NCBI RefSeq assembly: GCF_042242105.1
Contig: NW_027254956.1
Coordinates: 186,001-250,000 of the forward strand
Reading direction: 5' to 3'
DNA: 64,000 nt
Source: Pempheris klunzingeri
Lineage: Eukaryota; Chordata; Actinopteri; Acropomatiformes; Pempheridae
The translations under genes and the position numbers were made by a program. The notes under the pieces are model-generated. The model ran no database searches. It saw only the letters and a program-made list of their open reading frames with translations, and was not told where the DNA came from. The number at the start of each line of letters is the position of its first letter. Position 1 is the first letter of the stretch. Of this stretch, positions 48,331-57,022 are shown piece by piece.

Positions 48331-51300
48331 ATAACAAAGAAATATTGCGCAATCTTCCCCCGGCCCACACACACATACACAGTGTTATATAAACATGCAA
48401 CAGTCGCTGTGGTGCATTACTTCATCACAGATGGACTGCTTGGTGGTCAGGGGGGTGTGTGAAAAAAGGGGCCCAATCTAACATAGACAAGCTACAAGAC
48501 CACCAAATGCCAACTGAGGAAAATGGCAATACTAAAAGCAGGCCTTGTCTATCACGTGTCTTCAGTCTATGCCGCACATATAATTAGTGCGGAGGAAGAG
48601 AGGGGGGGCGTCGCTGTTAGCGGCAGGCTCATGAGAGGGGGTACAGCTGTAGCTGTCAGCACACAGAAGGAAACAGCAGTGGTGGAGGGGAGGGTCGCTG
48701 AGAAAACGTCAGCCTCCTCTAGTCTGTGATGTCAGCACTGCTGCTAAAAATAGCCCAGCAGAGAACCACAGGGGGGAGTTACAGGGGTGAAACGAGGCAC
48801 GCTGGATGAGAGTCAGGGTCCAGGTGGCAGCTACAGTGAGCACTGCCTTGAGGTAGGGGTGACACTGGAGATGGGTGTGCTCGAACATGTGGTTTGTGAT
48901 GTCAACGCTGCTGCTAAAAATAACCCAGGTGAGATCCACAGAGTTGTAGGGGTAAGATGAGGTAAGCTGGATAATACAGTTAATGTGGAGGTGTGATAAG
49001 AAATTAACATCAGGCACTGGACAGAAAAGCAAAGTGTCGTACAAAAGCCTGAATACGAGAAAGCTGCTCTCTAGGTGTTTATCTATTTATTTTTATATTT
49101 TATATTTTTATATTAACAACAGTTTGACAAATTTGAGCTCAGGGCTCCTCAGTAGACTGATTTATTCATCTTGGGAACAACTTTGAGTGAAGAATTTGGG
49201 GAAAAAAAACATGAACTTCTAAGGTTTGGGTGGGAATTTTTTAGCATTTGTATTTTTCAACAATATCTGCTGGTGGTTAACTTGAATTTTGTGGGTTAAT
49301 GCTGTGTTTACTGTAGTCATTACAGTATTATCTGTGAAGCTACCGAGTTTTGAGGACGTGACATGGGAGCTACAGCTTTGACACCAGTGTCATACACAGA
49401 GGTGGCAGAGATTAACAGGTGAAGATGGCGAGCTCCTCACCTCCTCTCTTAGATGAGCGGGAGGATCTGGATGAAGTGGACCACTGCTTGGTGAGTACGC
49501 CTCGTGGCTGAAGAGTCTCTCCTCCTGAGCTGACCACCACCTCCTCAGCTTCAATGCAGCTGATCGCCTCTTTAACCTCCTGGTCTTTGTCTGGGGACTG
49601 AGCACCTCCGTTGGCCTCTGTGGCCTCCTCTGCCTGACTGAACTGGGCCATCTTCGTCGCCAGGGCTAGCTGAGTTTCCAGTTCCAGCTGCCGGATGTCC
49701 TCCATGGTCAGACCATACCATTCATCCTGCCAGCACCAGGCCTGCCGGTGGGCACGCACCATCACCTTTCTCAGTCCTAGGGAGAAACAATGGAAAACAT
49801 TACATACCTTACTCTAAAAATATTTAGCTTTCTAATTTAGATGAGAATTAAATAACATCCCTATTAATATATGAATAGAATAGAAAGCCTTTATTGTCAT
49901 TGTACTGGGTACAATGAGATTAGAAATGCTGAAATTAAATATGCTGCTAGAGACAAACGACTACATTACGTGAAAGACACATAATGTGAAAATAACATCT
50001 GTGACCGCTTACTCACCAACATCATGGATGAAGCGTTCAATCTTAGACTGCATGCCCCAATAGCGAAACTCCACCTTGCAGAGTTTGTAGGCACACATTA
50101 TGGGGGTCTTCCCTGGGTTATTGTTGTACTCTTCTATCCAGTCGTCCCGCAGAGGACCCCTCTGGGTCTTGACTGACTTGTAGAGCCGTGTGTCCTCCTC
50201 TGCTTTGTACTCGTGAGGGGGAATGGGATCTGTCACTATGTCAATGGGGTCTGCCAAAAAGTACAAATCCAGGAAGCAATGACTAATAGAGCCATGTGTT
50301 TTGTTTTGTATTGCATGAATGATGTTACACACCTTTAGTACTTTCATTCTGTATTATAAATCACGTCATGATGTGTACATATGTGGGTGTGGCAGCAGAA
50401 CTTGTATGGACTTGCGTTCAAACTTTTGATTCAGACTGACAGTCTGGATTCAGACTGACAAGAATAAGTCATTGATCAAAATCATAGTTGTAATTGGGTC
50501 ACTGCATGCCCTAAAAAATTTCTGAGCAGTAGGAATGCTACCAAACAACTTGAAAAAACATGCAGTGCCGCTAAACTGCCACAAGTGGGCTTCACCTACT
50601 CCTTATGTTTGAGACACAAGAAGACAGATACAGAGACACCATAACACTACACCAATAATGCTAACTTGTCATCTTAAATACTTATTAAAAGAAAAGGAAA
50701 TCACTTGCCATATTGTTTCTAATATAATATAAAATGACAGTTGCGACACTGCATATAATTATCTGCATTCTCAAAATAAGAGCATGTATTTCAAGCTTTC
50801 TTTGTGCTTGACTTGACACTGATACACATCATTTAATTTCTTAAGATCTGAGCTTATGTTGTCATAATGTTTCCTGATTAATACCGAATTGTCTCACCAA
50901 TAGTCCTCTGTCTCTTCTCTGGTGCAGACATGTTGAAGACATCTGCTTGGTTGCCTGTGTCAGGTTTGTAGTAAGTCTCAATGTCAATGGAGAACTTCTC
51001 AACAAAGGGACAGGTGTATCTGAAGGAGAGGAGGCAACTAAATGAAGCAAAACAGAATAGAACTGTCCCAACAAAGCAAGAGTGCATGATGGGTTGACAT
51101 ATGGTTTCATTACCAGATTTACTGTTCAAGTGAATGGCTCAAGATCAGAACTATTTTATTACGAGTGACAACACCCTCTCACTGCTAGGGATAGGAAACG
51201 TGTGAGCCATGCCCATCTGTTGCATCTGAGGCGTCTGCAGCAAAGCTGTCACTGGTTGAATAGATGTGTCAACAGGCACTTGCAGTCTATCAATATCCTG

Positions 51301-54300
51301 ACAGTATAGTCAAGGGCACATCTCTTTTCAGTACCTTCACGTCTCTGTGTTTGTCAGGCACCACACAGACAAACACACTGACATCCTGAGAATGAGGGGC
51401 CATCAACATCTAACAGCTTGGGAGTGCTGCTGGCCTCACGCCGATCTGACGGTCTGCCCAATAATATTCTGACAATTTGCTCTGAGGTCTTTTTCTTTAC
51501 TGAGGTACAGCAGCTAGAGCCTGACACAAACTCACCGCTCATGGCATGTCATGCATCTTACACAGAATATAAGCAGGGCTTGAATTATTATCCAACAGGA
51601 GGGGGTTAAATTTTTGTAAACGCACCAGCTGCCGCAGTAAGACACCCTTGCACGCAGCATTTTTTCTGTTATCAAAATGACACATTTATAGTTTTGAACA
51701 GCATTGGCAGAGTTTCATGCACTCTCACTCCTGCTCTGAAGAGGTGTGGAGGTGGCCTTCCTGCAGGAGGCCTCACCTGGTGCGGGTGTAAGGGTAGGCG
51801 TTCCAGGACTCCTCCTCAACCCTCAGTGCTGCTTTGGGCAATATAGAGCGGAACCAGCTGGGAATGTGCATGCCAATGTGGTAGACCTTGTGGGTGTACT
51901 GGCCCGTCCCACCCGGTCCATCTGTGTAGGGCTTATTTTCTAAAATCTCCACCCCACTTCCTTCACCGCAGCTCTCTTCTCTGCTCTTTTTCTGTGAGAA
52001 GAAGAATAAAAATGAAGTTAAAGTGAGTTGGCGAGGAGTTCATGCTTTCATATATGTATGGTAGTGTAAAGGTAGTGCAAATTTACCCTCAGTCTTAAAC
52101 AGATGTTTAAGAGGAAGTGATACAAATGAATAAATGAACTGACATGGTGCCTTTTGCAGCCAAGAATCTGAAGAGTTAGACACAGTTGTCACAGTCAGAG
52201 GACTGAAACACAACACATGCACCAAAATGAAGAGTTTCCCAAAAGCTCTGTCAGCTCTGAATTGCAAATCAGGAAGCCCAACACCAGCCTATGGAGCCAC
52301 ACCTTTCTAATATTTACATTCCAGGTGCACGGAGGAATAGAGGTCGGGTGGAGCCTGCACATGCAGTTGAATACGTTTCCACTAGGTGACTAGCTTAAAA
52401 GATAGGAATGTATGGCACAGCAAGAGGAACACTTGTGATTGTTGTGAAATCAGTAAAACAGGAAACCTAGACAGTAGAGCAGAGTCCAAGTGCTGATGAT
52501 ATTAAAAATACGGAGCAAAGAGCAAGGACCATAAATGTCAGAGCTCACTGATGTATCATCTTTTCCATTTCTCTTATCAGCCTCTGTCCAGTCTTTCCAC
52601 ATACAGTAAAAAAGTATGTTTAACGCAGTATTTAGTGCAGCGCTGGGATAATGGAGAGACAGATTTGTCCAATAAGTCCAGTGGGGAGAGGCGATGCAGG
52701 CAGACTGAATCAGTAGAGCAGGGAGGAGGAAGCCATGAGGCGTCCAGCACTGTGGACCTCATTACCTCTGACAGGTCATTCATTAGCCACCCGCTCTGCT
52801 CTCAACAGCCGAGTTGTAGCTCCAAAGACACAGCGCAGACGCCACAGCACCGTCAGACTAGCTGTACACGCAGCCAGTACACAAGACAGGAACCCAATGT
52901 TGCAACACAGTTGATGTACATATCAAGTTTACAGTGTGCTGTACACATATAAACACTATAAAATGTATGCAGCTGCAGGAACACACACATGTAAACAATA
53001 TATGTACAATAAAACATATTTTTCCACTTCCACAGTACACTATCAGTTGGCTTTCCAATTAGACTAATTACAATAAAGTCAATGCATTACTGCGAGTACC
53101 ATTATTCATTATTATAATTCACTATTTGGAAATGTCAATTGCTGTTGACCGTCCCTTTAATTAGGTTGCTGACAGGTGACTCCAGCCTGCCAAACGCAGT
53201 GTCACTTCTCCTCCCCCCTGGAGCGATGGATGATTCTTTCCAGTTCTCCAGGAGGAAGATTACAAAACACTGTCCAGGGCTCAGCGGTTCCCTTATGGGA
53301 AAGAGCGGAAGTGAGGGAGTAGGTAATATGCTGAAAGTTGAATGAACACTGAATATAATGTTAGATTGTTAATGAAAATGTACTTTGTTCATTTGTGTGC
53401 AGATGTAAACTATACCTGTGGGGGAACAGATATGAATAAACACTCAAAAAGGCTCTCATCTGCACTGTTTTACTGTAAAATCTTTTTTGGCTCAGTATAC
53501 AAAGTGAGGCTGTGTTTGGACTTTAAGTCCTTCCCTAAAAACTTTGCCAGACCCCCCCCCCAATTTTTCTTTAAACAGACATCAAACCACTAGAAAATAA
53601 AAGCTAGCACCAACAAAGCCTGCTGTATTTGTTCAGATCTGACTGCTCTGACAGGATGGGAGTCATATCCTGGTTTGGTTCCTCTTGCCATCAAGTTAGT
53701 GAGGCTTGTTTCCTATTTCAGATGCTGCTTTTCACTTCACTCCACAGATACAGTTGCTTAGTCAGAACATGATGGATGTGTGTGAATGAATGAGGCACAG
53801 TGAGATCCTCTGATATTTAATTTCTCACACATTCCACATTTGCTTCGTACATTACTGCAAATCCCAATGCAGTGATAATGAATTTACAATTAGCTATTAA
53901 ATAAGAAGGCGGCGTTGCAAGGGAAAGGAAGTGAGAGGAGAGACGGGGTGGGGCATTGCCTGCTGAGATGCAGATATGGCCAGGCTGTCCTAAGGGCCTG
54001 ACTTCATCCATGAGGCTTACACAAGCAATGGATCGCAGGCAGGCAGGCCTACATGTTGCTGTTGCCCTGGTAACAAACAGCAATGAAGCAAGGGTATCCA
54101 CAGACACCAGCAAAATCCTCTCTGCACAGAATACAGCTCTGTCTCTCTCTCCCTTTTCCTTCCACCCCCTCTCTCATTTCTTCCCCTCCCTCCTTCGAAG
54201 CCTCGCTTTTTATCCTCCATTTCCTCTTTTCATTCACTCCCTCTCTCGAACATAACCTGACCACCGGCACGCTGCTGATGTCATGGTTACCATAGTGACA

Positions 54301-56291
54301 GAGGCCTCACAGCAACAATGCTGTGCAAAGAGGGTGAGGTCAGGGGAAAAGGTAACCATGGGTCACTAATGTAACTCATCTTCCTTTGACTTGGTTGCAT
54401 GCTTGAGAATGCACATAATGCTGTTTTTTCCCCACATACCAAGACAATGGCCTGTTTGAGGTTCTGAGAGCAAAGCAGGTCAAAACAAATACTGTAGTTA
54501 TGCATTTCCCATAATTAATAACTATCTGCAATACACTGTTCAAAAGAACGAAGGTGCCAAAGAAATTAGCAAGTGTGTAGAAGTGTGACGCAGTGACTAG
54601 TTTGTGCTGTCTTGAAACGTCTGCTTGCTCTGAGGCATGTCTGCTGAGTCATGTTCCCAACCATCTACAGTTCAACTGGATTACCTGCCTGTGTGGTACA
54701 CCAGGGGAGGGGCATGACGAAAAACAGAACAGCTGACAAAGTCGTCAACTGAAAAGTCTGACACCCCTCTAGAGAGCTTTATAGTCTTTATGGACTTGTG
54801 TTGTAATCATCTAATATTATTTCCATTTGTGTGCACAGGACAAACAACTGCAAGACACTGTCAGAGACAAACTGTTTTCATTACGTTGACGGAAAAGGAG
54901 AGGCAACACAGGTGAACTAAGTTGTTGCTTATGTCATAGAATTGTTATACCAGTGGGTGGATAATAAAACTTTGTCAACATAAACACTGATTAATTTTGG
55001 TGTAAAATTCACAGTTGTAGGACAGGCCTATCAATGGGAAGGATAACAGCTAGAAGGCACACTGGGGCTTCTTTATGCAAGGCCTAAATGTTTAACTTTT
55101 CCAACAGAGCTGCTCCCTGTTCCCTGGGGGCTGTAGTAAAACAGCTCCCATGTATGATCACCTGAAGGTAAACTTTCTTCGGTAAATATACTTTAGGCTC
55201 CATATTTTGTTTTGTGTTGGCTGTTAAGGGAAGTTAGGCCACCATTAATTTACTGATTTAGCTGCTAATTTCACTTGACACTGCACTATAAATATTTCAC
55301 ACACACAATTCTTATTTCATGATCAAAGCACTCCTTCATTGACTCTACAGAACATATGATCACTGAAGAAGCAAGAAACAAACTGAACTCAGCAAAAAGC
55401 CTCAATCTAATAAAGCAGGTTTGCAACTTCAACCTGCTCCTAAGCAAACGTACAACCACTTGTGACACGCATTACGTAACCATACAGCTCAAATCCCAAC
55501 GCAGTTGCTGAATGTTAAGTGCAAAGATCAGCATGTGCCTCAAATGATGAAAAACAGAATCTAAATACCTATATGTGCACAACATGTCTAACAGTGGTCA
55601 CATAGAATTTCTACCACAGTAGGAGTCATTGTGATTGCTCTGCATGCCTCCTCTCTGTACTGCTGCTCACAGTGCACCTGGCAGTACCACAGGATTATAT
55701 AAATCCTCCCACATGTACACATGTCATATGAAGAGAAAATATGTTGTCACACGCTTTCCTGCTTGGAGCTGTAAACCCTAAAGCTCTGACACAGACCCCC
55801 AGTCTCCAGCTAAGAGCCTGGTTAGACAAATTAAACTGTCTTGACACAGACAAAGCAGTATGTCCATCTCCGTCGCAGCAGTATGTGTGTGCACCAAGTT
55901 TGCAGTGACAGCAGGGTGCCCCCTCCCTCCTCCTGAGTAAAATCATGCAGCCTATGACGGGTGGAAACAGCCAGCTTCAGAGACTTTAAATTGGATAATC
56001 TATCGTCACAGAAGCTCTCTTTGTTCCGTTACTCCACCGGTGTCAGACACCATGTGACCAATCATTTCATAATTGGGCACACTGCGATCACACTCTTCTC
56101 GTGGTTATCCTGTGTTAATGTATCTCTCTGACCGCTCGTTCTTTGCATCACTTTGCCGTTTGCATTCGTGTGTGGTCAACAATTTGATGAGCAGTATGGC
56201 GTTATGACCTCACCTGGATCATATAGAGCTGGGCGATGCGGTACTCCTCCACACTCATGGGCATGGGGATGCGGTACTCCTTGATAAGCAT
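35008..56291 (-). CDS. pitpnm2: PITPNM2 (Nir3), membrane-associated phosphatidylinositol transfer protein, 26 coding exons
   Basis: RdgB/Nir family protein that moves phosphatidylinositol and phosphatidic acid at ER-plasma membrane contacts. Exons 5' to 3': 56214-56291, 51777-51991, 50898-51019, 50017-50250, 49441-49776, 48122-48217, 45618-45722, 45460-45524, 45136-45207, 44255-44499, 43827-44016, 43269-43388, 42733-42947, 42455-42630, 41897-42067, 40676-40828 (perhaps optional), 39420-39581, 38216-38506, 37527-37675, 37297-37413, 37002-37118, 36761-36909, 36106-36255, 35816-35996, 35558-35686, 35008-35376. All are GT/AG with consistent phase; 4,407 nt, 1,468 aa (1,417 without the optional exon). 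Domain order: PITP, FFAT, DDHD, LNS2. Regions such as DLLSPGI and the C-terminal [10 protein letters not shown] match PITPNM2 rather than PITPNM1. The weakest calls are the exons at 45136-45207, 40676-40828 and 38216-38506. Confidence 0.95.
37676..39419 (-). other. pitpnm2: Two PITPNM2 introns flanking exon 38216-38506; purine-rich tract at 39240-39410
   Basis: Apart from the exon 38216-38506, whose product ([15 protein letters not shown] and so on) is the least conserved part of the protein, nothing coding is seen. Next to the donor at 39418-39419 the plus strand is strongly purine-rich (GAGAGAGAGAAGATGAGGAG and similar), so the transcribed strand begins the intron with a long pyrimidine tract. 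Confidence 0.5.
40676..40828 (-). CDS. pitpnm2: Phase-neutral 153-nt exon of PITPNM2 (possible cassette)
   Basis: Acceptor CCCTCTGTAG at 40829-40830; donor GAGT|GTGTGT with GT at 40674-40675. It encodes [20 protein letters not shown], then [20 protein letters not shown] and a short tail. It starts and ends after one codon base and is divisible by three, so the reading frame survives with or without it. The next exon (39420-39581) begins [18 protein letters not shown], which looks like a diverged relative of this exon's start. From memory, mammalian PITPNM2 also has a VETVQ-type segment before its VLQTHNAAF segment, favouring tandem inclusion. The donor is weak. Confidence 0.65.
41897..44499 (-). 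other. pitpnm2: DDHD-region exons of PITPNM2
   Basis: Residues about 442-813. It starts [20 protein letters not shown] and includes [77 protein letters not shown] and [20 protein letters not shown]. At the place where DDHD phospholipases carry a GxSxG nucleophile, this protein reads GDCVG (Cys593 in the middle), as in other Nir proteins as far as I recall, consistent with a non-hydrolytic role. Confidence 0.85.
45460..48217 (-). other. pitpnm2: FFAT motif and acidic linker exons of PITPNM2
   Basis: The exon junction between 48122-48217 and 45618-45722 encodes [23 protein letters not shown] (residues 355-361) is a canonical FFAT motif (EFFDAxE), which binds VAP proteins of the ER and places the protein at membrane contacts. 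It is preceded by a Ser/Arg-rich stretch ([13 protein letters not shown]) and [20 protein letters not shown], both conserved in Nir2/Nir3. The motif is split by an intron of about 2.4 kb, so skipping either exon would abolish it. Confidence 0.9.
45723..48121 (-). other. pitpnm2: PITPNM2 intron splitting the FFAT motif (2.4 kb)
   Basis: AT-rich, with homopolymer runs near 46880-46915 and (A)17 at about 47050. No exon, RNA gene or repeat of known type was recognised. Confidence 0.5.
48282..48327. repeat. (TC)n(AC)n compound microsatellite
   Basis: TCTCTCTCTCTCTCTCT runs directly into ACACACACACAC up to 48327. It lies 65 bp upstream (transcription sense) of the acceptor of the PITPNM2 exon 48122-48217, so the transcript carries (GU)n(GA)n close to that splice site. 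Confidence 0.95.
48725..48973. repeat. Imperfect direct duplication carrying two MEF2 consensus sites
   Basis: Two copies, 48725-48810 and 48895-48973, share in order TGTGATGTCA, GCTGCTGCTAAAAATA (with one difference upstream), AGANCCACAG, GTTRYAGGGGT and GCTGGAT, offset by 170 bp. Each holds a perfect YTA(A/T)4TAR site: CTAAAAATAG at 48744-48753 and CTAAAAATAA at 48914-48923. The duplication is inside the PITPNM2 intron between exons 49441-49776 and 48122-48217. Confidence 0.7.
49872..49930 (+). repeat. Short dispersed fish repeat fragment (AATAGAATAGAAAGCCTTTA type)
   Basis: The block AATAGAATAGAAAGCCTTTA followed by TTGTCATTGTACTGGGTACA and ATGAGATTAGAAATGCTG is one I know as a recurrent sequence in many percomorph genomes, often as the end of an interspersed element. 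Intronic in PITPNM2. Confidence 0.5.
51992..56213 (-). other. pitpnm2: First intron of the PITPNM2 coding part (4.2 kb)
   Basis: No exon is supported. A pyrimidine-rich stretch lies at 54135-54250, and a group of RFX X-box-like sites at 54061-54366 is listed separately. Otherwise ordinary intronic sequence. Confidence 0.55.
54061..54366. promoter_or_regulatory. Cluster of three RFX X-box-like palindromes
   Basis: GTTGCCCTGGTAAC (54061-54074) fits the RFX consensus GTNRCC(0-3N)RGYAAC at every position. GTTACCATAGTGAC (54286-54299) fits with one mismatch in the second half-site. GGTAACCATGGGTCAC (54351-54366), read in reverse, fits with one mismatch and a 3-nt spacer. Three in about 300 bp of a PITPNM2 intron suggests a candidate enhancer; functional status is unknown. 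Confidence 0.35.
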
Positions 56292-56298
56292 GGTGAAT

Positions 56299-56405
56299 CT
56301 TGGAGTAGGGGGAGACAGGGATTGGGGAGAAGATTGACAAGGGAAAGGGGTAGGGAGGGACAGGGGGAAGGGAGGGGGAGAGGGGACTGGAGAGACTCGG
56401 GGGCT
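56299..56405 (-). other. pitpnm2: Splice acceptor and long polypyrimidine tract before the PITPNM2 start exon
   Basis: On the minus strand roughly 100 nt of almost pure pyrimidine ends in CTACTCCAAG, and the exon begins ATTCACC directly before the ATG (56289-56291). The 5' UTR part of this exon is thus only 7 nt and the remaining 5' UTR must be on upstream exons. The plus strand of the tract contains G-runs (GGGGTAGGGAGGGACAGGGG near 56347) that could form a quadruplex. Confidence 0.7.
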
Positions 56406-56915
56406 CCTATATGTGACTTGTCAAATCACCAGCTGAAGTCCACATTGATGGTTCCTGTGGGGGAAGAAGAAAATAAAAGTATGAGGTATGTAAGCTGGGA
56501 ATATATTTGAAAATAAATACCTACAAGCAGTAGTGTTTGTAATAGTCACAACATGCTGTTAACCCAACAACCATCATTTTAAAGTAGAAACCAGCTTCAA
56601 GCAGCAACAAAAAAAACATTCATTACAAGCAAAGGATGACAGCACACAGTCTAATTTCAGAAGCTGCAAGATTTCTCTATCGTCCATACATAACCGAGGA
56701 CAAAGATTCATTCTCGTGGCTCACGCGCAGATGAAGAGGAGAGCCGAGGCAGAGTGTCATTCAGGACATATGCTCAGTGTAGTTACTCCATGTTTGGTCC
56801 AAGTCTTTGCACTATAGACAGGCATCAGCGATGTGTTTCCTTGCAGCGTCTCAGATCCAAGTAAGGCACTTTCAACGATAAACTTCTCTTCTTATACACA
56901 GGCCACAGCTCAGTT

Positions 56916-56917
56916 TG

Positions 56918-56991
<74 letters not shown>

Positions 56992-57022
56992 GGGGGGGGG
57001 GCTGGGGGGCTGGGGGGCTGGC
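56916..57022. repeat. Long (TG)n tract followed by G-rich (GGGGGGCT)n
   Basis: About 75 bp of TG repeat with one TTT interruption near 56932, immediately followed by TGGGGGGGGGCTGGGGGGCT and another GGGGGGCTGG. The combination is Z-DNA-prone and quadruplex-prone sequence side by side. Apparent open frames here (poly Cys-Val) are artefacts of the repeat. Confidence 0.9.

Larger units (their letters stand above)
49441..56291 (-). other. pitpnm2: PITP lipid-transfer domain of PITPNM2 (five exons)
   Basis: Residues 1 to about 250, from [20 protein letters not shown] to the start of the 49441-49776 exon. The lipid-pocket segment GQYTHKVYH carries the Thr and Lys conserved in class I/II PITPs. [36 protein letters not shown] and [20 protein letters not shown] are further family blocks. 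The exon at 50898-51019 ends at the inner donor (GACTATTG, then GTGAGA); a second GT 14 nt downstream would break the frame. Intron 1 of the coding part (51992-56213) is 4.2 kb. Confidence 0.93.

Noticed and set aside
50878-50897. Alternative donor 14 nt downstream in the PITPNM2 exon 50898-51019
   Set aside because: Using that GT shifts the frame into a stop in the next exon; the inner donor GTGAGA restores the conserved continuation.
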